A program made the position numbers and the translations under genes. Source: a virus. Taken from it: 47,010 nucleotides of DNA. The notes beneath the pieces are model-generated. The model was not told where the DNA came from. It worked only from the letters and a program-made list of their open reading frames with translations, and did not search any database. The stretch lies in the IMG/VR virus record IMGVR_UViG_3300031885_000031, positions 1-47,010 of that record; one strand, written 5' to 3'. Of the stretch, positions 16,917 through 23,554 are shown one piece after another (the first letter of the stretch is position 1; each line of letters starts with the position of its first letter).

Positions 16917-17291
16917 ATGAAAGAGCGAACCCAGTACCAAGCCGAATGTGCAAGGTGTGGCGCGGGATACGGTCACGAGTGGTTTTCTGATCGCTTCGAG
17001 GCCCAAGCCGTCGTCACAAGCACAGGCGACTGGAAAATCACTGCCGCCGGGGAGGTTCTCTGCCCCAAGTGCCAGCGCCCCGACCCGCTGGCGCTGCCGG
17101 AACCACACGACTGGTGGCGTCCCTCAAGTGTGATTTGCCCTGCTGACCAGCGGATTGCTATGGGTGTTCCTGTCATGGAAGCGGCCCTGCGGAACATATT
17201 GAAACTATGGCGATCCCGCGCCGATGTCAATGACTTTGAGGTAGAAGCAATGTTGCACAAGGCCCTCGCGACAGGAGCCATCAGGCCATGA
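16917..17291 (+). CDS. Zinc-ribbon protein (124 aa)
   Basis: An ideal TTAGGAGG site precedes ATG. The N-terminal half holds C-A-R-C-G (11-15) and C-P-K-C (about 49-52), a zinc ribbon; the C-terminal half is helical. The stop overlaps the next start (ATGA). Function unknown. Confidence 0.68.
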   Translation: MKERTQYQAECARCGAGYGHEWFSDRFEAQAVVTSTGDWKITAAGEVLCPKCQRPDPLALPEPHDWWRPSSVICPADQRIAMGVPVMEAALRNILKLWRSRADVNDFEVEAMLHKALATGAIRP

Positions 17292-17473
17292 ACCATGCCG
17301 AACTCGCCGCTGCGCTGGAGCAGAAGATCATCGAACTAGACGACCTTGTAGACCAGCACCCGAAGGGGTGCATACTGCCCGTGGCACCGCGCATGGCCAT
17401 CGGCTATCTGCTCCAGGACCTCGCCTACCAGGTGCGCCGACAGGCCCCACCCGCAGGTGGGCAAGAACCATGA
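17288..17473 (+). CDS. Small helical protein (61 aa)
   Basis: It is coupled at both ends by ATGA overlaps, to the zinc-ribbon gene before and the homing endonuclease after. The sequence is helical with few special residues. No family recognised. Confidence 0.6.
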   Translation: MNHAELAAALEQKIIELDDLVDQHPKGCILPVAPRMAIGYLLQDLAYQVRRQAPPAGGQEP

Positions 17474-17943
17474 AGACGATCCCACTTACTCAAGGCCAAT
17501 TTGCTCTTGTCGATGATGCCGACTACGAGTGGCTGAGTCGCTGGAAATGGTGCGTATTGTTCACAGACTCGGTCTTCTACGCGACACGATCTCGCTGTCT
17601 CTCCGATGCGCCGGGAAGCAAAACCATTCTTATGCACCGCGAAGTTCTTAATGCACCGGACGGGTTTGAGACAGATCACATCAACGGCGATGGATTAGAC
17701 AATCGCCGAGAAAATCTTCGACTAGCAACTCACGCCTTGAATCAGAGAAATGGGCATCGTCGAACGCCAACGCGCTTGGGATTGCCCGTTGGTGTTAGTG
17801 CCCACGGCAATAAGTTTCAGGCCAGAATCGGACACGACCGGAAGTATCTTGGCAGTTTTGCCTCAGTGGAAGAAGCCCGTGTTGTCTATCTGAAAGCACG
17901 CACCGCAAGCATTGCAGGGGCACAACGGGAGCTGACGCCGTGA
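17470..17943 (+). CDS. HNH homing endonuclease with AP2-like domain, copy 1 (157 aa)
   Basis: The N-terminus M-K-T-I-P-L-T-Q-G is followed by a D-D-A-D-Y-E-W-L-S motif and an HNH core: M-H-R-E-V-L, then T-D-H-I-N-G-D-G-L-D-N-R-R-E-N-L-R. About residues 107-145 form a short three-strand segment with F-Q-A-R-I-G ... K-Y-L-G-S-F, as in AP2 DNA-binding domains. Free-standing endonucleases of this kind copy themselves into related phages by cutting unoccupied sites. ATG overlaps the upstream stop (ATGA) and the downstream GTG overlaps its own stop, so it sits inside an operon without disturbing it. A paralogue lies at 18591-19106. Confidence 0.88.
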   Translation: MKTIPLTQGQFALVDDADYEWLSRWKWCVLFTDSVFYATRSRCLSDAPGSKTILMHREVLNAPDGFETDHINGDGLDNRRENLRLATHALNQRNGHRRTPTRLGLPVGVSAHGNKFQARIGHDRKYLGSFASVEEARVVYLKARTASIAGAQRELTP

Positions 17944-18179
17944 AGAACTGGCTACGAGACACGATTGAATGGCTCCGTTCGTACCCGTTCCCTTGGCGGC
18001 GTGTCATCGTCAAGGGCAGCATCCTCTCGACCGGCGGGACGCTCTACATCGGTCGCGGCATAACAGTGACCATCGAGGGCGACCTGGTGATGCGAGGCAA
18101 GGAAAACTCCGTCTATCTGGAAGCGGGACCGAGTCCGTGCAGCCCATTCGAGGATTTCGTGCCTCGCAAGGAGACCTGA
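17940..18179 (+). CDS. Small beta-rich protein (79 aa)
   Basis: GTG overlaps the end of the endonuclease gene (GTGA). A Trp-rich amphipathic N-terminus is followed by alternating hydrophobic and Gly residues (G-G-T-L-Y-I-G-R-G-I-T-V-T-I-E-G), a beta-hairpin or beta-helix-like pattern. No family recognised. Confidence 0.55.
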   Translation: MKNWLRDTIEWLRSYPFPWRRVIVKGSILSTGGTLYIGRGITVTIEGDLVMRGKENSVYLEAGPSPCSPFEDFVPRKET

Positions 18180-18180
18180 C

Positions 18181-18594
18181 ATGCTGAGCGAACAGGACAT
18201 CACCGCGATTCGGACGCGCGTGCAGAGGGAGTGGAAGGCCAGCCACCAGTTGCAGGCCAAGCGTAAGGGCAGGGCGGCGGCGAGTCTGAATCTGGCCGAT
18301 GTGATGATGCTCCTCGCGGAGTATGAGAAGGCACGCGCCGATTTCGTCCGTGTGGACAGGCTCTACACGACCACTTCTCGTGAGCGTGAGGCGGCGGTCG
18401 CTGGCGCGGCCCAGTCGCAGGCGGCGATGCGCGAGGCCCGGACCGAACGCGACAAAGCCCTGGACCGGGTTGAGACCCTGACGCAGGTTCTCTTCTGCTG
18501 GGTCCTCTGGCCCTGGCGCGTCCTGCCGCTGCGGTTGCTCTGGCCGCGCTTCCGGGCGGTTGTACAAAGTCTAAAATTGGAATGCCGCCCATGA
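18181..18594 (+). CDS. Coiled-coil protein with C-terminal membrane segment (137 aa)
   Basis: AAGGAG precedes ATG. Residues 1-100 are helical and charged, with an Ala-rich coiled coil at about 60-95. Residues about 103-120 are hydrophobic and Trp-rich and probably membrane-associated, followed by Arg residues. The stop overlaps the start of the second AP2/HNH endonuclease (ATGA). A membrane-anchored early protein is possible; the function is unknown. Confidence 0.65.
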   Translation: MLSEQDITAIRTRVQREWKASHQLQAKRKGRAAASLNLADVMMLLAEYEKARADFVRVDRLYTTTSREREAAVAGAAQSQAAMREARTERDKALDRVETLTQVLFCWVLWPWRVLPLRLLWPRFRAVVQSLKLECRP

Positions 18595-19106
18595 AGACAA
18601 TTCCTCTCACGCAAGACAAAACCACATTTGTGGATGACGGCGACTTTAATTACCTGCAACAATGGAAGTGGCGCCTGAGCGCCGCGCGCGGTCGTGCCTA
18701 CGCAGTACGGCGACGATGCCGCGCCGATGGACCCGGAACGGAGACCATTCGTATGCACCGCATCATTCTGAATGCGCCGTCGGTCCTTGAGGTGGATCAC
18801 GTCAATGGCAATGGTCTTGACAACCGGAGAGGCAATCTCCGATTGGCTACTCATCTTCTAAACCAGCGAAACATTTGCCGCCGAAAGCCAAGGGCCTGTG
18901 GCCTTCCCCGTGGAATCCGAAGACATGGACGCGGATTTGAACCGAGGCTTAGGGGTGCTGGATATCTGGGGACATTCGATACTATCGACCAGGCACAAGC
19001 GGCCTATCAGAAGGCAAACAACGCCAACATCGCGGAGGCGGAAGGAACGGTGCGCCGCGTCCTGGCCAGCCTGCGGGCCGAGGAGAAAGGGAGCGAGAAG
19101 CCATGA
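18591..19106 (+). CDS. HNH homing endonuclease with AP2-like domain, copy 2 (171 aa)
   Basis: ATG 18591 is preferred to 18582 because the protein then opens with M-K-T-I-P-L-T-Q, as copy 1 does, and shows the same ATGA overlap. The HNH core reads M-H-R-I-I-L ... V-D-H-V-N-G-N-G-L-D-N-R-R-G-N-L-R, and the AP2-like part ends in G-Y-L-G-T-F-D-T-I. Compared with copy 1 it has a longer charged C-terminus. The two copies share their general architecture but differ in many residues, so the duplication is not recent or the genes arrived separately. Confidence 0.87.
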   Translation: MKTIPLTQDKTTFVDDGDFNYLQQWKWRLSAARGRAYAVRRRCRADGPGTETIRMHRIILNAPSVLEVDHVNGNGLDNRRGNLRLATHLLNQRNICRRKPRACGLPRGIRRHGRGFEPRLRGAGYLGTFDTIDQAQAAYQKANNANIAEAEGTVRRVLASLRAEEKGSEKP

Positions 19107-19264
19107 GCCCGAACCCGCCGCCGGCTGTGCCCGAAGTGGACCAGGACTGGGACCTCCGCGTGAAGCGCGAACTGGAACGGCGCAATGACAAGCCCGACGT
19201 GCCCAGCCGCTGGGGCGACGGGACGGCGAGCGGGGAAATGGACGGGGGAAAGGTGCGACCTTGA
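19103..19264 (+). CDS. Small unknown protein (53 aa)
   Basis: The frame runs from an ATG overlapping the previous stop (ATGA) to a TGA that overlaps the TTG start of the nuclease gene (TTGA). The product is Pro-rich at the start and charged in the middle (D-L-R-V-K-R-E-L-E-R-R-N-D-K). Tight coupling on both sides supports it as a real gene. Confidence 0.55.
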   Translation: MSPNPPPAVPEVDQDWDLRVKRELERRNDKPDVPSRWGDGTASGEMDGGKVRP

Positions 19265-20163
19265 AAGAACTCGAACCGGGCATCTATCCGGCAACACCGT
19301 ATTCAGTCTACGACTCGTGGTCGGCCATCCGCAAGTCTCGCCTGTGGACGCTCTGGACCAGGACGCCCGCACACTACAAGTGGGAACTCGAAAACCCGAT
19401 CAAGGTCGAGACGCCCGCCATGCGACTCGGTACGGCGGTTCACGTCGCCTTGCTCGAACCGGAGACATTCGACAGCCGTTACGCCATCGGCGGGCCGATC
19501 AATCCGAATACGGGGAAGTGCTATGGCCCGGACACGCAGAAGTACGCGGCATGGGCGGAGGAACAGGGCAAGCCGACGCTGACGACCGAACACGCCGACC
19601 TCTGCCACACGCTGGCCGCAGCCGTCCACGCGCATCGCGTCGCCCAAGAGTGCATCGAAGGCTCGCAACACGAAGTCTGCGCAATCTGGACCGACGCCGA
19701 GACCGGGTACACGATGAAGAGCCGGATGGATATGTGGTGGGTTGGCCGGCGGTTGATTGTGGACGCCAAGACCTGCCGTTCTGCCGCCCCCTGGCCGTTC
19801 GCGGCCGATGCCTACCGTTTCGGCTATCACTTCCAAATGGCGATGTACCGCGACGGGATGCGCGCCTTGGGTTTCCCTGATACCAAGATTCCGTGTCTCA
19901 TCGCCATCGAGAAAGACCCGCCGTACGCCGTGGCGGTTTACCAGTTCGACGAAGGCGCGATGGACATTGGCCGCGAACAGTACCGGCAGGCCCTGCGCCG
20001 CCTCGTCGAGTGCGAGAAGTCTGGCGTGTGGCCGGCCTACAGCGAGAACGTCGAGGAGTTGATTCTGCCGCGCTGGGCCGGGACAGAGACCGCGCCAGCA
20101 ATGGAACCGACCGCCGTTTCGGACGATGACGATGACGACGGCAACGCATTGGGCATCATCTAG
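19261..20163 (+). CDS. RecE-like PD-(D/E)XK exonuclease (300 aa)
   Basis: The sequence carries the marks of the exodeoxyribonuclease VIII-type nuclease domain: R-L-G-T-A-V-H (55-61), R-M-D157, V-D168-A-K170-T and Q192-x-x-x-Y196. D157, D168 and K170 would bind metal and cut DNA; the Gln-Tyr motif is typical of this branch of the superfamily. In such pairs it resects double-stranded ends to leave 3' single strands for the annealing protein encoded next. The start is TTG at 19261, which opens with K-E-L-E-P-G-I-Y; no ATG fits better. An acidic run of seven Asp lies near the C-terminus. It is separated from the RecT gene by ten bases that include AGGAGG. Confidence 0.88.
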   Translation: MKELEPGIYPATPYSVYDSWSAIRKSRLWTLWTRTPAHYKWELENPIKVETPAMRLGTAVHVALLEPETFDSRYAIGGPINPNTGKCYGPDTQKYAAWAEEQGKPTLTTEHADLCHTLAAAVHAHRVAQECIEGSQHEVCAIWTDAETGYTMKSRMDMWWVGRRLIVDAKTCRSAAPWPFAADAYRFGYHFQMAMYRDGMRALGFPDTKIPCLIAIEKDPPYAVAVYQFDEGAMDIGREQYRQALRRLVECEKSGVWPAYSENVEELILPRWAGTETAPAMEPTAVSDDDDDDGNALGII

Positions 20164-20173
20164 GAGGTAGCCA

Positions 20174-21370
20174 GTGACAACCGCACTCGCCAGGTACGAA
20201 CGGCCGCTCGAAATGGCCGTGGCCAGCATCGAGGACTTCCGCACCTTGCTCATGGCGAACGCACCGATGATCGGCGAAGCATCGCCGCGATGGTCTCCGG
20301 TGACGCCGGAACAGGTAATCCAGACGGCCATCGTCCAGGTAGACCGTTCGCCGAATCAGTCGGACCTCCTGCGATGCACCGGCCGCAGCATCCTGCAAAG
20401 CGTCCGAGACGCCGTGGAACTCGGCCTGAGTTTCACGCCCGCGCTGGGGCAGGCCTACCTTGTGCCGTTCAAGGGCAAATGTACGCTGATGCTCGGCTAC
20501 CGCGGACTGGCGGATCTCGTGCGCCGAGCCGCCGACGTGACGGTCCTTGACAGCGGGGTTGTCTACCAAGGCGAACTCTTCGAGGCCGTGAAGGGCGACA
20601 GGCCGACATTCAAGCACGTCCAGCGCCTGGACGTGGACCGGAGCGATGCCAAGGTCGTCGGGGCTTACGCGATCGCGCACTACCCGAACGGTATGGTGCA
20701 GTTCGAGGTGCTCAACCTCGGCGAGCTGAAGAAGGTCCGCCAGGTCTCGCGCATGTCCTCGCACGGTCCGTGGCAAGATTGGTTCAGCGAGATGTGCCGC
20801 AAGACGGCCATCCGGCGACTCGCCAAGCTCCTGCCGATTTCGGCAGAGAAGGCGAAACTCGTGGAACTGACATTTGCGCACGAAGACAGGTTCGCCGGCG
20901 CATCGCCGGTGCTGACGCCGGCTGATCGGACGCGACTGGCACTTGCACCGGCGCAGGACTCGACACCGGGAGAGAAAAAGGTGATGGGGGCGGCGACCAG
21001 GTTGGAGACTCCTGCGGTCAGTTCCCCTCCCGCAGCCTCCGGCGGCGGGCCAGCGACGGCCACGCCACCCTCTGCCCCCACACCTTCTGCCGCGCGCCAG
21101 CGCCTGTACGACTTGCTGCGGGCAATCGCCCAACATCGGAACACGACGCTTGACGACGAATGGGCCAAGTTGCGCAAGGCGGCCAAGTTGCCCGATGCAA
21201 GAACCATCTGGACGCTGAAGGAGGAGGGCGCGGAGACCATGTGCGAAATCTGGCCATGCGTGAAGATGGCCGAAAGGGTCGTCAAGAAGGAGGGCGCTGA
21301 CGCGGGGCCATTCCTGCCGGGTGGCCCGAACCATCAGCCGATGCAGGATCGTGAACCGGCCAGCGACTAA
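20174..21370 (+). CDS. recT: RecT single-strand annealing protein (398 aa)
   Basis: The N-terminal 260 residues show RecT family features: C-T-G-R-S-I-L-Q-S-V (68-77), A-V-E-L-G-L, Q-A-Y-L-V-P-F (93-99), L-M-L-G-Y-R-G-L-A-D-L-V-R-R (105-118), V-V-Y-Q-G-E-L-F and K-T-A-I-R-R-L-A-K-L-L-P. RecT anneals complementary strands during phage recombination and replication-linked repair. The protein is longer than usual: about 100 extra residues after a Pro/Ala/Ser linker form a helical domain, possibly for partner binding. GTG follows AGGAGG at a good distance. It works with the nuclease encoded just upstream. Confidence 0.92.
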   Translation: MTTALARYERPLEMAVASIEDFRTLLMANAPMIGEASPRWSPVTPEQVIQTAIVQVDRSPNQSDLLRCTGRSILQSVRDAVELGLSFTPALGQAYLVPFKGKCTLMLGYRGLADLVRRAADVTVLDSGVVYQGELFEAVKGDRPTFKHVQRLDVDRSDAKVVGAYAIAHYPNGMVQFEVLNLGELKKVRQVSRMSSHGPWQDWFSEMCRKTAIRRLAKLLPISAEKAKLVELTFAHEDRFAGASPVLTPADRTRLALAPAQDSTPGEKKVMGAATRLETPAVSSPPAASGGGPATATPPSAPTPSAARQRLYDLLRAIAQHRNTTLDDEWAKLRKAAKLPDARTIWTLKEEGAETMCEIWPCVKMAERVVKKEGADAGPFLPGGPNHQPMQDREPASD

Positions 21371-21433
21371 GTGCAACGGCAGGCGGGGGTGCTCCAGCGC
21401 GAGCGGCGAAAGAAGACCTCGCCTGCCGGCAAC

Positions 21434-21471
21434 GGCCGGGGCGCGCGGGGGCGGTCCTCGCGGCCCCGGCC
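21434..21471 (+). other. Strong hairpin in the leader of the 21489 gene
   Basis: GGCCGGGGC (21434-21442) pairs with GCCCCGGCC (21463-21471), a nine-base stem that can extend by four more pairs across a bulge. The AGGAGG ribosome site follows within ten bases, so the structure may control translation. A related leader segment recurs at 22058-22080. Confidence 0.5.
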
Positions 21472-21488
21472 ATAGATAGGAGGATGCC

Positions 21489-22052
21489 ATGAGCGAGTCG
21501 GGTCAAATGCTGTGCGCCGCAGGAAGCATGGAGAGGGCGGCAGCAATCATGGCCAACGCCTCTGAACGCCTGAGAGACGCGGCTGGACGGTTTGGAGACG
21601 CCGCAGACTTGGCGAAGGCGGCTGTGCAACAATTGGAGGAGTTCACGCGCAACCGCGAGGAAGGGCTTAGGGACAACCTGCGAAACGCTTGGACCGCATT
21701 GGCAATGATCCGAGAGACGTTGGAGACCCTTGGCCCTGTCGGATGTGTAGCCGCCGAGGAATCAGCGCGCGGACCGGAACCCCTGCACGAAGCGGAACTC
21801 CTCGTGGCGGCGATTCGGAAGATGGCACAAGTGAACTGGCCCGCGTGGTGCGGGATGAGGAGCGAGAACGTGGAAGAAATCACAATCGACATTGCCCAAG
21901 GCGCGGCGTTGGTGGCGCACGAAATCGCCAGCATGTACGACCTGACGCACTACACGCCGCAGGGAGACCGCATCACACTGAGGCATGATGAAACCGAGGC
22001 GACAATCAAGCGCATCGCCCTCGAAGAACTCAGGCGCTTGGCCGGTAAATGA
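21489..22052 (+). CDS. Helical protein of unknown function (187 aa)
   Basis: AGGAGG precedes ATG. The first 85 residues are an Ala/Glu/Arg-rich helical or coiled-coil region; the C-terminal half (residues 110-187) is a mixed fold with I-T-I-D-I-A-Q-G-A and a closing charged helix. It lies directly after the RecE/RecT pair, so a role in DNA metabolism is possible but cannot be shown. Confidence 0.72.
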   Translation: MSESGQMLCAAGSMERAAAIMANASERLRDAAGRFGDAADLAKAAVQQLEEFTRNREEGLRDNLRNAWTALAMIRETLETLGPVGCVAAEESARGPEPLHEAELLVAAIRKMAQVNWPAWCGMRSENVEEITIDIAQGAALVAHEIASMYDLTHYTPQGDRITLRHDETEATIKRIALEELRRLAGK

Positions 22053-22087
22053 ACCACGCGGCCCCGGCCACAGATAAGGAGCAGAAT

Positions 22088-22354
22088 ATGCCGAAGTTCC
22101 GCAAGAAGCCAGTCGTGATTGAGGCCGAACAGTTCTTTCCCGACAAGAGACCATATCCCAAGGGGGTATGCAACACGCCCGATGGAATCTGTGGGTGTGT
22201 GTTGCTTGGTGGTGATACTGGTCCGCACATTCACACGCTCGAAGGGCTCATGCATGTGGGCCCCGGCGACTGGATTATCACGGCCGTCAAGGGTGAGCGC
22301 TATCCCTGCAAGCCAGACATCTTCGCGGCGACATACGAGGCGATCGTGGAATAA
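22088..22354 (+). CDS. Phage protein of the P-G-D-W-I family (88 aa)
   Basis: The opening K-F-R-K-K-P-V-V-I-E-A, the central G-P-G-D-W-I-I-T-A-V-K-G-E and the closing Y-P-C-K-P-D-I-F ... T-Y-E match a small protein found in many unrelated phages. Its biochemical role is not known to me. AAGGAG precedes ATG. The leader shares a 23-base segment, with a few differences, with that of the 21489 gene. Confidence 0.85.
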   Translation: MPKFRKKPVVIEAEQFFPDKRPYPKGVCNTPDGICGCVLLGGDTGPHIHTLEGLMHVGPGDWIITAVKGERYPCKPDIFAATYEAIVE

Positions 22355-22384
22355 ACTGACCCGGGCGGCGGGAAGGAGCGTGCC

Positions 22385-22582
22385 ATGCCCAAGCCTGACA
22401 AACTGAAGCCGCACATCGCCATGTACCGGATGGGCGCGTGCTGGCATTGGCACCTGGAGGCCAATGGCCTTGTGTTGGCCGAGGGGCCGAATGGGAACCA
22501 TCATCTGAGCGCTGGGCGCGCCAGGGCCGAGGCCGAGAAGGCCCAGCGCGCGATGCGTACGGCCAAGATCGTGAGGGAGTGA
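22385..22582 (+). CDS. Small unknown protein (65 aa)
   Basis: AAGGAG precedes ATG. Trp and His residues cluster at W-H-W-H near residues 20-23, and a basic Ala-rich helix closes the protein. No family recognised. Confidence 0.65.
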   Translation: MPKPDKLKPHIAMYRMGACWHWHLEANGLVLAEGPNGNHHLSAGRARAEAEKAQRAMRTAKIVRE

Positions 22583-22585
22583 GCC

Positions 22586-22957
22586 ATGCCCAACCCGAAC
22601 GTGCCCAGTTTCCCCGTGTGCAAGCGGCTGGCAAAGGTGTGGCAACCCGCGGAGGTTGATTATGCCTACAATGCCGATGGAGAACTGCGGCACCAATCGC
22701 AGAGTGTGATACGATTCATCTCCCCCGTCGGAACCGGCTACTACGTTCCCGCCCCGACGTGCGCCGAGATGCTCGCCGAGATTCAGCGGCGCAGTTGGGG
22801 CATCTCGCTTCATCGCACATGCGGAAACGGATATTGGACGTGTTATGTGAATTACAGAGTTGGACAAAAGGCCGTGGCGCAAAACGGGCAGTCCCCCACC
22901 GAGGCCCTCGCCCTGGCGCTGGCCGAGGCGCTGGAAAATGAAGGAGCGAGAACGTGA
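22586..22957 (+). CDS. Paralogous early protein A (123 aa)
   Basis: Conserved landmarks are P-N-V-P-S-F-x-V-C-K-R-L (about 4-15), A-P-T-C-A-E-M-L-A-E-I-Q-R (about 56-68) and a C-terminal A-L-A-L-A-L-A-E-A-L-E. The same landmarks in the same order occur in the protein at 26688-27023, so these are paralogues. A single alpha/beta domain is likely. The function is unknown. It follows the previous gene by three bases and overlaps the next. Confidence 0.72.
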   Translation: MPNPNVPSFPVCKRLAKVWQPAEVDYAYNADGELRHQSQSVIRFISPVGTGYYVPAPTCAEMLAEIQRRSWGISLHRTCGNGYWTCYVNYRVGQKAVAQNGQSPTEALALALAEALENEGART

Positions 22958-23139
22958 AAGACTTCATCCTTTGGTGGGTTACGTTTCTCCTGGTTGCGAC
23001 TGCGGGGTGCATCGGTCTCCGTGAAATCTTTCGGGAGCAACCGGGGACGAATCCGGGTCTCGGCCTTGGTCTTTTAATGCTCTCCTTGGCCGGAATGGTG
23101 AGGATGGTCGTTGCGCTTGTGAAAGAAGCAATGGAATGA
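22954..23139 (+). CDS. Small two-segment membrane protein (61 aa)
   Basis: GTG overlaps the preceding stop (GTGA). Residues 4-22 and 36-55 are hydrophobic, separated by a charged loop, so it probably crosses the membrane twice. It could be a superinfection-exclusion or holin-like factor, but the early position makes a lysis role less likely. Confidence 0.65.
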   Translation: MKDFILWWVTFLLVATAGCIGLREIFREQPGTNPGLGLGLLMLSLAGMVRMVVALVKEAME

Positions 23140-23186
23140 ACCTCGGCATCGAGGCCGTCAGCGTGGCCATTACGAAGGAGAATGAT

Positions 23187-23270
23187 ATGCTTTATCTAAT
23201 AGCCTTGCTTCTAATTATCTGGTTCCTGGTTCTGGCAATCTTGAATATAATGAGTTGGCCCTGCTGGTAA
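23187..23270 (+). CDS. Membrane micropeptide (27 aa)
   Basis: AAGGAG (23175-23180) lies six bases before ATG. The product is almost wholly hydrophobic (Leu, Ile, Trp, Phe) and ends in P-C-W, so it would be a single membrane helix. The codons are AT-richer than the surroundings. Its ribosome site is among the best in the window, which supports translation despite the small size. Confidence 0.5.
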   Translation: MLYLIALLLIIWFLVLAILNIMSWPCW

Positions 23271-23280
23271 GGGGAATGAT

Positions 23281-23493
23281 ATGACCGCCCCTTGCCCCGC
23301 CGTGCCGCAGCCGAGCGCCGCCGAGCGGGCCGCGCTCCTGGCCAGCATCCTGGGACTGGCCTTGCAGGAGTTGCAGGACCGCGCAGAAGGCGACGGAAGC
23401 AGATTGACGACCGCCAAGTTGAACCTGAAAGCCATCATCGAACAGTACGAGACGGCCCTGGTGGAGCAACAATGGGAATTTCTGGACTTCTGA
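23281..23493 (+). CDS. Small helical protein (70 aa)
   Basis: AAGGGG precedes ATG. A Pro/Ala start is followed by a single long amphipathic helix rich in Leu, Glu and Gln. It probably oligomerises. No family recognised. Confidence 0.6.
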   Translation: MTAPCPAVPQPSAAERAALLASILGLALQELQDRAEGDGSRLTTAKLNLKAIIEQYETALVEQQWEFLDF

Positions 23494-23554
23494 CGGAACC
23501 CGGCGCCGCAGGATCGCCCAGGGGCGACGCGGGCGATGGGACTTGACATAGGAC

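Noticed and set aside
23472-23546. A 24-codon frame starting inside the end of gene 23281
   Set aside because: No clear ribosome site and no distinctive composition; it is more likely chance.
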